Below are positions 42,651 to 51,863 of a stretch of DNA of 55,483 nucleotides, piece by piece; the first letter of the stretch is position 1; each line of letters starts with the position of its first letter. The position numbers and the translations under genes were made by a program. The notes below the pieces were generated by a model. It did no database searches, was not told the DNA's origin, and was given only the letters and a program-made list of their open reading frames with translations. Source of the stretch: Fodinibius sp050117475 (lineage in GTDB: Bacteria; Bacteroidota; Rhodothermia; Balneolales; Balneolaceae); assembly GCA_050117475.1 (NCBI GenBank), contig JASFMR010000010.1, positions 1 to 55,483 of the forward strand. Reading direction: 5' to 3'.

Positions 42651-44045
42651 ATGAGTGATTACCGTATTGAAAAAGATTCAATGGGAGAAATTAAAGTTCC
42701 AAAAAATGCCTATTACGGTGCGCAAACAAAACGCGCCATAGATAACTTCCCCGTGAGCGGCATTCGTTTTAGCCGTGGATTTATAGAAGCAATTGGCATG
42801 ATTAAGAAGAACGCCGCGAAGGTTAACGAAGAACTTGGCGAACTGGATCCGGGCATCTCAAAAGCTATCCAGAGAGCTGCTGAAGAAGTAATCTCGGCTA
42901 AGTTTGATGATGATTTTGCTATTGATATCTTTCAAACAGGCTCCGGTACTTCTACGAACATGAATGCTAATGAGATTATTGCCAAAAGGGCTAATGAGTT
43001 AAAAGGCAAGGAGGTTGAAACAACGATTCATCCCAATGATCATGTTAACTACGGTCAGAGCTCGAACGATGTAATTCCCACTACCATCCGTCTGTCGGCA
43101 GCCTTGGCGGTTACAAAAAATCTTATTCCTGCACTTAATCATTTGAAGGAAACCTTTACCCAAAGGGGAGAGGAGTTTGCTGACGTCGTGAAGACAGGCA
43201 GAACGCACTTGATGGATGCTATGCCCGTGACAGTAAAGCAGGAATTCGATGGTTATGCTCGTCAGCTTGAACTGGGTATAGAGCGCCTGGAATCTACGCT
43301 TAACAGGTTAACACAATTGCCACAGGGGGGGACAGCTGTGGGGACGGGATTGAATACCAATCCGAAATTTGGTGCTAAAATCGCGGAAGCCTTGTCGAAA
43401 GACACCGGTATTGGTTTTTCCGAAGCCAAGGATCATTTTGAGGCGCAAGCGACGGTTGATACCCCAGTGGAGTTGAGCAGCCAGCTCAAAACAATTGCAG
43501 TAGGTTTGATGAAAATCGGCAATGACCTGCGCTGGATGAATTCCGGGCCAAATAGCGGGATTGGAGAGATTACCCTGGAAGCTTTGCAGCCTGGATCTTC
43601 AATCATGCCAGGGAAGATTAATCCAGTGATTGAAGAATCACTGGTTATGGTTTGTACACAAGTAATCGGAAATGATGCGGCGATAACAGTTGCCGGGCAA
43701 TCCGGCAATTTTGAATTAAATGTAATGTTGCCGGTTGTTGCTCATAACCTCCTGGAGTCAATAAATATCCTTGGCAACGCAACTCGTAATCTTGCTGATA
43801 AGTCGGTTTCTCGCTTATCGGTCAATAAAAAACGAATTGCCGAAATGGTTGGTCGAAACCCGGTTTTGGTAACCGCGTTAAATCCGCTGATAGGCTATGA
43901 CAAAGCTGCCAAAATTGCTAAAAAGGCTTTTGCCGAAGAAAGACCCGTTAAAGAGGTTGCCCGCGAAATGACGGATTTGAGCGATGAAGAACTTGATCAG
44001 GCCCTTGATCCCATTAAAATGACTAAAGGTGGATTTATGGAATAA
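42651..44045 (+). CDS. fumC: Fumarate hydratase class II
   Basis: FumC interconverts fumarate and malate in the citric-acid cycle without an iron-sulfur cluster. The 464-residue protein has the fumarase/aspartase motifs GSGTSTNMNANEII, HPNDHVNYGQSSND, KTGRTHLMDAMPV and the signature GSSIMPGKINPV. HPNDHVN points to fumarase rather than aspartase. It is monocistronic: a -7 box upstream, a structured palindrome downstream. Confidence 0.95.
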   Translation: MSDYRIEKDSMGEIKVPKNAYYGAQTKRAIDNFPVSGIRFSRGFIEAIGMIKKNAAKVNEELGELDPGISKAIQRAAEEVISAKFDDDFAIDIFQTGSGTSTNMNANEIIAKRANELKGKEVETTIHPNDHVNYGQSSNDVIPTTIRLSAALAVTKNLIPALNHLKETFTQRGEEFADVVKTGRTHLMDAMPVTVKQEFDGYARQLELGIERLESTLNRLTQLPQGGTAVGTGLNTNPKFGAKIAEALSKDTGIGFSEAKDHFEAQATVDTPVELSSQLKTIAVGLMKIGNDLRWMNSGPNSGIGEITLEALQPGSSIMPGKINPVIEESLVMVCTQVIGNDAAITVAGQSGNFELNVMLPVVAHNLLESINILGNATRNLADKSVSRLSVNKKRIAEMVGRNPVLVTALNPLIGYDKAAKIAKKAFAEERPVKEVAREMTDLSDEELDQALDPIKMTKGGFME

Positions 44046-44047
44046 AA

Positions 44048-44102
44048 TATATACAGTTAGCTGGGAGGGACTGTTTTATTGAAAAAGTCCCGATTGTATA
44101 TA
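44048..44102. repeat. Nested inverted repeat between fumC and the E1 gene
   Basis: An outer 8-base stem (TATATACA at 44048, TGTATATA at 44095) encloses an inner stem (GGGACT at 44067, AGTCCC at 44086) with loop GTTTTATTGAAAA. No T run follows, so it is not a standard terminator; it could protect the fumC mRNA end or act at the DNA level. Confidence 0.5.
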
Positions 44103-44161
44103 AGATTAATAGAAACATATCCTGCTGCTGGCCAGTAGTTAAATAGAAGAACAAAGATATT

Positions 44162-46615
44162 ATGGCACGTACGAAGACTCAGAAAAAAGGCACATCAAAA
44201 TCAAAGGCGTCATCAAATAATTCTTATACCAAAAAGCAGAGGCAAGAAATACTGGACGACTATAAACTGGCGGTTATGAGCCGGGAAACTTCTTATCTGG
44301 GTAGGAAAGAGACCCTGACCGGTAAAGCAAAGTTTGGTATCTTTGGAGATGGAAAAGAGATGCCCCAGATTGCTATGGCCAGGTATTTTAAAGATGGGGA
44401 TTTTCGTTCCGGCTACTACCGTGATCAAACATTCATGATGGCAATAGGCCAGGTTACCGTGCAGCAGTTTTTTGCCCAGCTCTATGCTCATGCCAATCTA
44501 GAGGAAGAGCCCCATTCGGGCGGACGTCAAATGAATGCTCACTTTAGTACCCGTAGCTTGGATGAGGATGGCAATTGGAAAGATTTGACGAAGATGAAGA
44601 ATACCTCGCCTGACATTTCTCCTACAGCAGGACAGATGTCTCGTCTATTAGGATTGGCCCAGGCTTCCAAGATTTATCGAAATCATGAATCACTATTGGA
44701 TAAAGAGGAGTTCCAGAAATTTTCGAATGATGGGAATGAGATAGGATGGGGGACCATTGGTGATGCCAGCACCTCAGAAGGTGTTTTTTGGGAAACTATC
44801 AACGCTGCAGGCGTATTACAGGTACCGATGGTACTTTCCATTTGGGATGACGGTTATGGAATTTCAGTGCCTCGTAAATACCAGACAACAAAAGCCAGTA
44901 TTTCTGAAGTGCTGTCAGGTTTCCAGCGGACAGAAGAGAAGGCTGGATTGGAAATCCTGACAGTCAAGGCCTGGGATTATTCTGCTTTAATGGAAACTTA
45001 TGCGCAGGCAGAGAAGGTAGCCCGGGAAGAGCATGTTCCTGTCTTGGTTCACGTCAAGGAAGTGACCCAACCCCAAGGGCACTCAACATCCGGTTCGCAC
45101 GAGCGATATAAATCCGATGAGCGTCTAAAATGGGAAGAAGAATACTGTTGCATTAGTAAAACACGTAGCTGGATATTGGATGAAGGTATTGCAACAGAGG
45201 AGGAAGTAGATGCGCTTGAGAAACAGGCAAAAGAAAAGGTCAAGAATGCTCAAAAAGCGGCGTGGAAGACGTTTACTTCGGAACTGAAACAAGAGTTGAA
45301 TACGGTTAATGGACTTCTGGATGAAATGGCAGCTGAGAGTTCGAACGGTAATGCTCTCCGTGATATCTCGAAAGAAATGAACGCTCCCTTGGTGCCACTC
45401 CGAAGGTATATTGTTTTAGCAGCACGTAAAGCACTTCGGGCAGTAAGGGATGAAGATATTGCCTCTAAAGAAAAACTAAAAAATTGGTTGCTTGAAAGTG
45501 ATAAGGCGAATGCCCGGCGATACGATAGCTACCTCTATAGTGAAAGCGAGCTTTCACCGCTTAATATCAGGGAAGTACAACCCGAGTATTCCGAAAATCC
45601 TGAAAGCGTAGATGGGAGGGTCGTGCTGCGTGATAATTTTGATAAACTTTTTGATAAATATCCCGAAACTTTGGTCTTTGGTGAAGATTCAGGAAAGCTT
45701 GGCGATGTAAATAAGGGACTTGAAGATATGCAGGATAAATACGGGGAACTAAGAGTGAGCGATACCGGCATTCGTGAAGCTACAATCCTCGGACAGGGTA
45801 TAGGAATGGCTTTGAGAGGTTTGAGGCCGATTGCTGAAATACAGTATCTTGATTATCTGTTATACTGTTTCCAGGGATTATCGGATGATCTTGCTACCGT
45901 TCGTTATCGTAGTATGGGTGGACAGAAAGCTCCGTTGATTGTACGTACCCGCGGACATAGGCTCGAGGGTATCTGGCATACGGGTTCGCCCATGGGTATG
46001 ATCATAAATGGGGTACGCGGAATTCATGTATGTGTCCCCAGGAATTTGACGGATGCGGCCGGGATGTATAATACCTTGCTGCGCGGCGACGATCCTGCCT
46101 TGGTAATAGAACCTCTGAATGCCTATCGACTTAAGGAAGATATGCCAAATAACCTGGGAGAGTTTATGGTGCCTCTGGGTATTCCGACCATTGTTTCTGA
46201 AGGGTCGGATATTACCATCGTTTCATACGGATCGACTTGTAACATCTGTGAAGCGGTTCTTCCTCAACTGGATGATGCAGGTATTTCTGCTGAGCTGATA
46301 GATGTTAGGACGCTACTGCCTTTTGATCGAAGCCACATGATTGTAGAATCTCTTAAAAAAACGAATCGTATCCTTTTTGTAGATGAAGACGTGCCGGGTG
46401 GTGCCTCAGCTTATATGATGAACAGGGTGCTGCAAGAGCAAAAAGGGTATTTTTACTTGGATTCGGAGCCGAAATGCCTTACAGCTAAAGAACATCGGGC
46501 TGCTTACGGATCGGATGGGGACTATTTTTCCAAGCCCAATGAGGAGGATATTTTTGAAGCAGTATATGCGCTGATGAATGAGGTAAATCCTGAAAAGTAT
46601 CCACCGATATATTAA
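44162..46615 (+). CDS. 2-oxoacid dehydrogenase E1, alpha-beta fusion (branched-chain type)
   Basis: An 817-residue thiamine-diphosphate enzyme in which both E1 subunits are joined. Residues about 25-400 are the alpha part, with the TPP motif GDASTSEGVFWETINAA; about 470-817 are the beta part (VFGEDSGKLGDVNKGL, AEIQYLDYLLYCFQGLSDDL, VPRNLTDAAGMYNTLL, YGSTCNICEAVLPQL). E1 decarboxylates branched-chain 2-oxoacids or similar substrates and passes the acyl group to E2. Such fusions are common in Bacteroidota. The first 25 residues are a lysine- and serine-rich linker. E2 and E3 are not in the window. Confidence 0.9.
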   Translation: MARTKTQKKGTSKSKASSNNSYTKKQRQEILDDYKLAVMSRETSYLGRKETLTGKAKFGIFGDGKEMPQIAMARYFKDGDFRSGYYRDQTFMMAIGQVTVQQFFAQLYAHANLEEEPHSGGRQMNAHFSTRSLDEDGNWKDLTKMKNTSPDISPTAGQMSRLLGLAQASKIYRNHESLLDKEEFQKFSNDGNEIGWGTIGDASTSEGVFWETINAAGVLQVPMVLSIWDDGYGISVPRKYQTTKASISEVLSGFQRTEEKAGLEILTVKAWDYSALMETYAQAEKVAREEHVPVLVHVKEVTQPQGHSTSGSHERYKSDERLKWEEEYCCISKTRSWILDEGIATEEEVDALEKQAKEKVKNAQKAAWKTFTSELKQELNTVNGLLDEMAAESSNGNALRDISKEMNAPLVPLRRYIVLAARKALRAVRDEDIASKEKLKNWLLESDKANARRYDSYLYSESELSPLNIREVQPEYSENPESVDGRVVLRDNFDKLFDKYPETLVFGEDSGKLGDVNKGLEDMQDKYGELRVSDTGIREATILGQGIGMALRGLRPIAEIQYLDYLLYCFQGLSDDLATVRYRSMGGQKAPLIVRTRGHRLEGIWHTGSPMGMIINGVRGIHVCVPRNLTDAAGMYNTLLRGDDPALVIEPLNAYRLKEDMPNNLGEFMVPLGIPTIVSEGSDITIVSYGSTCNICEAVLPQLDDAGISAELIDVRTLLPFDRSHMIVESLKKTNRILFVDEDVPGGASAYMMNRVLQEQKGYFYLDSEPKCLTAKEHRAAYGSDGDYFSKPNEEDIFEAVYALMNEVNPEKYPPIY

Positions 46616-46701
46616 AGTGCTGGTGTTTTTTATTTAAGAATAAAAATTGTCAGGTTGATCGCAGGTCATCAAAGTATATTAAGATAGATTCATTGGCTAC
46701 T

Positions 46702-47445
46702 ATGAAGCGATTTCTAATTTTTTGTATGTTTTTTAGCCTGATGGCGTTAATTGCTAATGCTCAACGTCCTCCTTCTGATGAAATTCAAACGGATGAGGGA
46801 ATACTGACAGTTCAGCCTATTCATCACGGTACTTTGGTGTTGAGTTGGACAGGGAAAAATATTTACGTGGATCCAACAGGAGGAGCCCAGGTATTTGAGG
46901 GACTTGGATCGCCCGATGTTATTCTCATTACCCATGCCCATGGTGATCATTTGGATATTGGTACCCTAAAGGCACTGCAAACAGATAAAGCTTCCATTGT
47001 TGTTCCCAAGTCGGTAGCTAAGCAGCTTCCGCAAGCATTCCGTGATCAGCTTCTGATTTTGGACAACGGTGATACGACAAGCAAGCCGGGTTTCCCAATT
47101 CGGGCGATCCCAATGTACAATTTGCCGGAGAGCCCGGATTCGTATCATCCAAAGGGCTGGGGGAATGGATATGTGCTTTCACTGGGGGGCGAGAATGTAT
47201 ATCTGTCAGGAGATACTGAAGATATCCCAGAAATGCGGTCGCTTGAAAATATCGATATTGCTTTTGTTTGTATGAATTTGCCATATACGATGAACGTTGA
47301 ACAGGCAGCCGATGCAGTCCTAGCTTTCAAACCGAGGATTGTCTATCCATATCATTATCGGGGGCAGGACACGGCTAAATTCGAGGAGCTGGTTAATGCC
47401 GAAAATGATCAGATCGAGGTGCGGTTAAGAGATTGGTATAGATAA
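46702..47445 (+). CDS. Secreted MBL-fold metallo-hydrolase (UlaG-like)
   Basis: After a signal peptide (MKRFLIFCMFFSLMALI, cleavage near ANAQ) comes a metallo-beta-lactamase domain: the metal motif THAHGDHLD, then LDNGDTTSKP and SGDTEDIPEMRSL, and YPYHYRGQD at the end. The total is 247 residues. The layout resembles UlaG-type or YycJ-like hydrolases rather than antibiotic-resistance lactamases. Substrate unknown. ATG 46702 is preferred to the TTG three codons upstream, which lacks any ribosome binding site. It converges with the FG-GAP lipoprotein gene 11 bases away. Confidence 0.8.
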   Translation: MKRFLIFCMFFSLMALIANAQRPPSDEIQTDEGILTVQPIHHGTLVLSWTGKNIYVDPTGGAQVFEGLGSPDVILITHAHGDHLDIGTLKALQTDKASIVVPKSVAKQLPQAFRDQLLILDNGDTTSKPGFPIRAIPMYNLPESPDSYHPKGWGNGYVLSLGGENVYLSGDTEDIPEMRSLENIDIAFVCMNLPYTMNVEQAADAVLAFKPRIVYPYHYRGQDTAKFEELVNAENDQIEVRLRDWYR

Positions 47446-47456
47446 TAAAAGAATTT

Positions 47457-48662
47457 TTATTTCTTTTGAAATAAGAGCTGATCTGATCCTCCATGCACGG
47501 CTATATAAACATCCAATAAACCATCGTCATTGTAGTCGGCAATTTCAAGATCGGAAACTTCCGGCAAAAAATTGTTGGAGATCCATAGGGGTGATTGATC
47601 CGTAAAAAAACCACTTCCGTTATTTATCAATACGTGAATTCCCCCATGATAATTGCCGACCAGCAGATCGGGGTCGCCATCTTTGTCTATGTCGGCAAAA
47701 TCGGCATCAAAAGTATCTGATGTAATTGCGGGAAGTCTATCGCCGGTCTTATCGGAAAATATTCCGTTGCCATTATTGAGGAGAATACGGTCTTTTGGAT
47801 TGCTGCCTGATTGAAATCCCGAGTTGCCAAAGTAAAGATCCAGGTCATGGTCGCCATCGATATCGGAAAGATTAACATCCCGGGTTTCTTCAATCTTGTT
47901 GATGAAGGGAATGCGGCTAGCTGTCTGATCAACAAAAAATCCAGAGCCGGTGTTAACAAAAACACTGTTGTTGTCGGCATTTGCTACAATGATGTCTGTC
48001 CGCCCGTCACCGGTGATATCACCAAAAGCTATGTCATTGGTGTTATCAAATCGTTGGGGTAACCGATCAGCTGTTTCATTGGTAAAAATGACATTGCCAT
48101 TGTTTATTAAAATGATATTTTGGCCGTTATTTCCAATCATGATATCAACATTCCCGTCACCGTCGATATCAGCTGCCTCACCGGCAGTGAAATTTCCGTT
48201 GACCGGAATGCGAATTGATAAGTCAGTAAATGTACCTCGACCCTGGTTAATATATAACTCATTGTTTTGATTTTGGTTATTTATAAAAAGGAGGTCGGGG
48301 TTTTGGTCCCGGTCAAAATCAGCAACGGCTACATCTCTGGTATCGAACTGTTGCGCGGGAAGCCGGGATGAGGATTGGTCCAAGAAAATCCCGGTTCCGT
48401 CATTTATCAATATTTTGTTTGCTTGGAATTCGATTGCTAAAACAATATCAATATCTCCGTCATTATCCAGGTCGGCCGCTTTTGCTCTTACGGTATTATC
48501 CGCTAATCCCGATGGGAGGTTGGAGGAAGTTACATTTTTAAAGATCGTAGTATCCGGCTCAATGTTACCATTTTGACCATCATGATTGTTCAAATTGAGG
48601 TGACAGCCACACAAGGATGTGATGATCAATGGCAATAACAAGATAAAATAGCGGTAATACAT
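47457..48662 (-). CDS. FG-GAP/VCBS repeat lipoprotein
   Basis: A lipoprotein signal ends in L17-C18-G19-C20. The remaining 380 residues hold about seven repeats of an FG-GAP/VCBS-type module with Asp-rich calcium loops, e.g. DLDNDGDIDIVLA, DFDRDQNPDLLFI, DIDGDGNVDIMIG, DITGDGRTDIIVA, DIDGDHDLDLYFG, DIDKDGDPDLLVG, DYNDDGLLDVYIA. These form a beta-propeller with Ca2+ sites, used for binding or display at the cell surface. Specific role unknown. Exactly where the lipoprotein is displayed cannot be told. Confidence 0.88.
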   Translation of the reverse strand: MYYRYFILLLPLIITSLCGCHLNLNNHDGQNGNIEPDTTIFKNVTSSNLPSGLADNTVRAKAADLDNDGDIDIVLAIEFQANKILINDGTGIFLDQSSSRLPAQQFDTRDVAVADFDRDQNPDLLFINNQNQNNELYINQGRGTFTDLSIRIPVNGNFTAGEAADIDGDGNVDIMIGNNGQNIILINNGNVIFTNETADRLPQRFDNTNDIAFGDITGDGRTDIIVANADNNSVFVNTGSGFFVDQTASRIPFINKIEETRDVNLSDIDGDHDLDLYFGNSGFQSGSNPKDRILLNNGNGIFSDKTGDRLPAITSDTFDADFADIDKDGDPDLLVGNYHGGIHVLINNGSGFFTDQSPLWISNNFLPEVSDLEIADYNDDGLLDVYIAVHGGSDQLLFQKK

Positions 48663-48780
48663 GATAACTAAGTTTTGATGGCCTCTTGATAATGTAACTA
48701 TTTATTGATCTCAAAAATTACATAGTTTTTCATCAAAACACAGATTCCCTTGCCGATAAATGCAATTTTAGGGTATTACT

Positions 48781-49686
48781 TTAGGTAAGAAGCAGGTCGA
48801 TAATAACAAATGCCCAGACGGCCGGCAGATAGGCAAAAGAAGCAAACATAAGTTTTTTGGCAGCCTCTTTAGTACGTGATCGGGCAAAAGAAATTCCGTA
48901 GTAAAGAAATAATAACCCACTTGCTAACGACCCACAAAGATAAATCCAGTTATTGAGGCCTACATGATAAAGGCCATAGCTTACCGGGATAAGGGCTATC
49001 AGACATGACAAGATAAGGGTTGTGGCTTTGAAACCATTTGTGTCATTTTGCGGGAGCATTTGAAAACCGGCATTGGAGTAATCATCCTTGCAGAGCCAAG
49101 CTATAGCCAAAACGTGGGGCACCTGCCAAAGGAATACGATGCCAAACAGTAGCCACATACCAGTACTGCCAAGATGGCCCGCTGCCGCAGCCCATCCGCC
49201 AATTGGCGGCAGTGCCCCTGGTATGGCGCCAATAAAAACATTTACGGCAGACACCCTTTTCATAGGTGTATAAACACCAAGATAAATTAATGAGGTTAGC
49301 AATGATACAATACTCGCTACATAGTTTACAAAAAACATTAAGTAGATAAGCCCGGCCAAAATCAATCCAAGTGAAAAGACTACACTTTGAACGGGGGTAA
49401 TCTTACTTGAAGGGACAGGCCGCTTTCGGGTTCGTTTCATTTTACCGTCAAAACGCCATTCCATGAATTGATTATGAGCCGCTGTACCGGAAGCCGTCAT
49501 CCAAGTGCCCAGGATGGCGTGAAACATAATGATGTAATTAATTTCACTGCCTGAGCCCAAAATGAAACCAATCAACATACTTGCCAGTACGGTGAATGTA
49601 ATTCCCGGTTTGGTTAACTCATAATAAGCCGCAATTTTTTCAGTGTCGAAAAACTTTGAAAGGGTAAATTCTGTGCTTAACTTCAT
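48781..49686 (-). CDS. ctaB: Protoheme IX farnesyltransferase (heme O synthase)
   Basis: CtaB attaches a farnesyl group to heme B, making heme O, the first step to heme A. The 301-residue integral-membrane protein has about nine segments and the prenyltransferase motif NQFMEWRFDGKMKRTRKRP (loop 2), a second polar loop APPI-like (GAIPGALPPIGGW) and YTPMKRVSAVNVFIG. It belongs to the UbiA superfamily. It is divergent from ctaA and near the cox genes, which use its product. Confidence 0.93.
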   Translation of the reverse strand: MKLSTEFTLSKFFDTEKIAAYYELTKPGITFTVLASMLIGFILGSGSEINYIIMFHAILGTWMTASGTAAHNQFMEWRFDGKMKRTRKRPVPSSKITPVQSVVFSLGLILAGLIYLMFFVNYVASIVSLLTSLIYLGVYTPMKRVSAVNVFIGAIPGALPPIGGWAAAAGHLGSTGMWLLFGIVFLWQVPHVLAIAWLCKDDYSNAGFQMLPQNDTNGFKATTLILSCLIALIPVSYGLYHVGLNNWIYLCGSLASGLLFLYYGISFARSRTKEAAKKLMFASFAYLPAVWAFVIIDLLLT

Positions 49687-49811
49687 GCCGCAATAATAAT
49701 TTTATAAGACGCTAAATTTACAGATTTATATTGAAAATTGTTACCCCAAAGGCATAAGAAATCATTGAAATTCTGAATCGGAGGCGGAACGGTTCAGATC
49801 TTCTTAAATGC

Positions 49812-49831
49812 CCTAAAAAAATTTATTTAGG
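49812..49831. repeat. Small palindrome just before ctaA
   Basis: CCTAAA (49812) and TTTAGG (49826) form an AT-rich imperfect palindrome 9 bases before the ctaA ATG. It could be an operator or affect translation; it may be chance. Confidence 0.25.
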
Positions 49832-49839
49832 ATTGAACT

Positions 49840-50778
49840 ATGAAATTCAACACCTACCAAAAAGTTGCGATCACGACAGTGGGAGCAACCGTATTTCTCA
49901 TTTTTGTTGGCGGATTGGTCCGTGCTTCAGGGGCAGGCCTTGGTTGTCCTGATTGGCCTCGGTGCTTTGGAATGTGGATACCACCAACCTCTGCCTCCCA
50001 GCTGCCGGCAGGCTATGATTTGACGCAGTTTAACGTCTTTAAAACATGGACAGAATACGTAAATAGGTTGGTTGGCGTTAGCATTGGGTTGTTGATAACG
50101 ACTACTTTTGTATTATCTTTTCGTTACAGAAAGAGTAAGCCCGTTGTTTTGTATAGTTCATTTGCTGCTTTTTTGATGGTATTGGTTCAGGGTTGGCTTG
50201 GTGGACAGGTGGTTAAGACCGGTCTTAATGCGTGGCTCATTACGCTACATATGTTCCTGGCTATGTTTATTATGATGGCTCTAATCTATGCAGCCTATAA
50301 AGCTTCTGAGGAACAAATCTCTACCGATATCTTAAATATTAAAAGCGATTGGTTTTTGGGAGCACTACTACTTCTAATGGTATGTACATTTGCACAGCTT
50401 ATTCTGGGAACCCAGGTCAGGGAAGCCATCGACGCACTTAAGAATATGGTAAACGCTCCCCCGAGAGAAACATGGATATCTCACATTGATCTAATCGATA
50501 AGATCCACCGTAGTTTTGCTTGGACGGTATTGTTGTCAGGAGGGGCAGTATTCTATTTTGCAGGGTGGAAAGCCAATTCTAAAATTATCCGCAGAATAGG
50601 GCTCACCATATTTGGCTTAATATTATTACAGATCGTAACCGGTGTTGGGATTTACTATCTGGGAGTACCACCCACTTACCAAGTAATTCATTTGACGGGC
50701 ATAGCATTTCTTATTGGTTTCGAGTTTCTATTATTTCTATTGGTGATGCGTTCCCGAGAGGATTTACCCAGCTTATAA
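49840..50778 (+). CDS. ctaA: Heme A synthase
   Basis: CtaA oxidises heme O to heme A for cytochrome oxidase. The 312-residue protein has eight membrane segments in two four-helix bundles. It begins GGLVRASGAGLGCPDWPRCFG with Cys36 and Cys42, the cysteine pair of the first extracytoplasmic loop. Histidines H137, H223 and H284 match three of the four conserved heme ligands, while the first (His60 of Bacillus in a Glu-x2-His-Arg motif) is replaced by Asn75 in E72-Y-V-N75-R. The gene is in the respiratory block, convergent with coxD across a shared terminator. Confidence 0.9.
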   Translation: MKFNTYQKVAITTVGATVFLIFVGGLVRASGAGLGCPDWPRCFGMWIPPTSASQLPAGYDLTQFNVFKTWTEYVNRLVGVSIGLLITTTFVLSFRYRKSKPVVLYSSFAAFLMVLVQGWLGGQVVKTGLNAWLITLHMFLAMFIMMALIYAAYKASEEQISTDILNIKSDWFLGALLLLMVCTFAQLILGTQVREAIDALKNMVNAPPRETWISHIDLIDKIHRSFAWTVLLSGGAVFYFAGWKANSKIIRRIGLTIFGLILLQIVTGVGIYYLGVPPTYQVIHLTGIAFLIGFEFLLFLLVMRSREDLPSL

Positions 50779-50793
50779 GGTTATTTTCACAAA

Positions 50794-50819
50794 AAAAGCC
50801 GATCAAAAGATCGGCTTTT
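50794..50819. terminator. Bidirectional terminator between ctaA and coxD
   Basis: A perfect 11-base stem (AAAAGCCGATC and GATCGGCTTTT) around a four-A loop, with A-rich flank on the left and T run on the right, serves both converging transcripts. Confidence 0.93.
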
Positions 50820-50846
50820 GCAAATAACCCAATTAAGCTTGCTTTT

Positions 50847-51149
50847 CTAGAACCCCGGTGTAATCACTGGACGGAAAAGCGTATCCAGCAGAGTATATCC
50901 AACCAAGAGGCCAAAGAACGCTAATGAAGCAACCAGCAGCATAGAATTAAACTTCTTATCCCAATATAAACCCATAAAGAACAGGGCAACTAAGCTACCT
51001 TTTAGGATTGCAATAGCCATTGCCGCAAAAATTGACCATGGCTCAGGAAGATGCATAAAATGAACGCCCGCAGTAAGCAAAGTTAAAATAAACAGGGCGC
51101 CTGCCACGCTTAATAATGTTTTATCAGAAGATATGTGATGTCCACTCAT
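50847..51149 (-). CDS. Cytochrome c oxidase subunit IV (caa3 type)
   Basis: A 100-residue protein with three membrane segments (about 14-30, 36-58 and 68-90) and the motif WSIFAAMAIAILKGSLVALFFM, typical of prokaryotic subunit IV (COX4_pro). It supports assembly and stability of the caa3 oxidase. It is the last gene of the oxidase operon, before the terminator at 50794-50819. Confidence 0.83.
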   Translation of the reverse strand: MSGHHISSDKTLLSVAGALFILTLLTAGVHFMHLPEPWSIFAAMAIAILKGSLVALFFMGLYWDKKFNSMLLVASLAFFGLLVGYTLLDTLFRPVITPGF

Positions 51150-51170
51150 GAGTAGAAATATTTTAAGTTA

Positions 51171-51827
51171 TTAGTCAATTAGGTAGAATAGCGGAAAGAG
51201 GAAGATCCAGATGATGTCCACAAGGTGCCAGTAAAGCCCGGCAATTTCAACAGGAGTATAGTATTCGCTATCAAAATCTCCCTTCAATGATCTCCTGAGC
51301 AACCAACTCATGATCCCTATACCGACAATAACGTGAATACCGTGCAAGCCGGTCATAAGATAATAAAGGCTAAAGAAAACACTTGCGTGAGGGTTGTCTA
51401 TGCCGGTAAATGTATAAGAGGCCCCCGGATAGATACCCAGGCTAAACTTGTGTTCCCACTCAAAATACTTTATCACCATAAAAATACATGCTAAAACAAT
51501 TGTAATGCCCAGATTTATGGCAATATTCTTTTTTTGGTTTAGCTGTGCCGATTTTATGGCCATTGCTACTGTCAAACTACTACCGATAAGCACTAGTGTA
51601 TTAACAGTACCCCAAACAGTATTAAGTTCTTTAGAAGCTTCCACAAAGAGTTCAGGATGCAAGATACGAAACACGGCGTATGCTGCGAACAGACCGCCAA
51701 AAAATAAGATCTCAGTTACCAGAAATATCCACATCCCCATTTTGGCAGAGTCGAACTGCTGCTCGGCATCTACAAAGTGGTGCTGCAGGAATCCGGTCTG
51801 TGATGTGGCCGTTGAGTGATTTGCCAT
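51171..51827 (-). CDS. Cytochrome c oxidase subunit III
   Basis: CoxC-type subunit III of the heme-copper oxidase (218 residues). It starts with an N-terminal helix (FLQHHFVDAEQQFDSAKMGMWIF) and has five membrane segments with the conserved TEILFFGGLFAAYAVFR, HGIHVIVGIGIM and YWHLVDIIWIFLFPLFYL motifs. It does not bind redox metals but helps keep the proton pump stable. It is co-directional with coxA (36 bases between). Confidence 0.93.
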   Translation of the reverse strand: MANHSTATSQTGFLQHHFVDAEQQFDSAKMGMWIFLVTEILFFGGLFAAYAVFRILHPELFVEASKELNTVWGTVNTLVLIGSSLTVAMAIKSAQLNQKKNIAINLGITIVLACIFMVIKYFEWEHKFSLGIYPGASYTFTGIDNPHASVFFSLYYLMTGLHGIHVIVGIGIMSWLLRRSLKGDFDSEYYTPVEIAGLYWHLVDIIWIFLFPLFYLID

Positions 51828-51863
51828 AATCAGATTCTACTTGTTTTATAGGTTAATACTAAT

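Noticed and set aside
44162..44240. N-terminus MARTKTQKKGTSKSKASS of the E1 fusion looks like a histone H3 tail
   Set aside because: Low-complexity lysine/serine stretch ahead of a normal bacterial E1 domain; the resemblance is short and coincidental.
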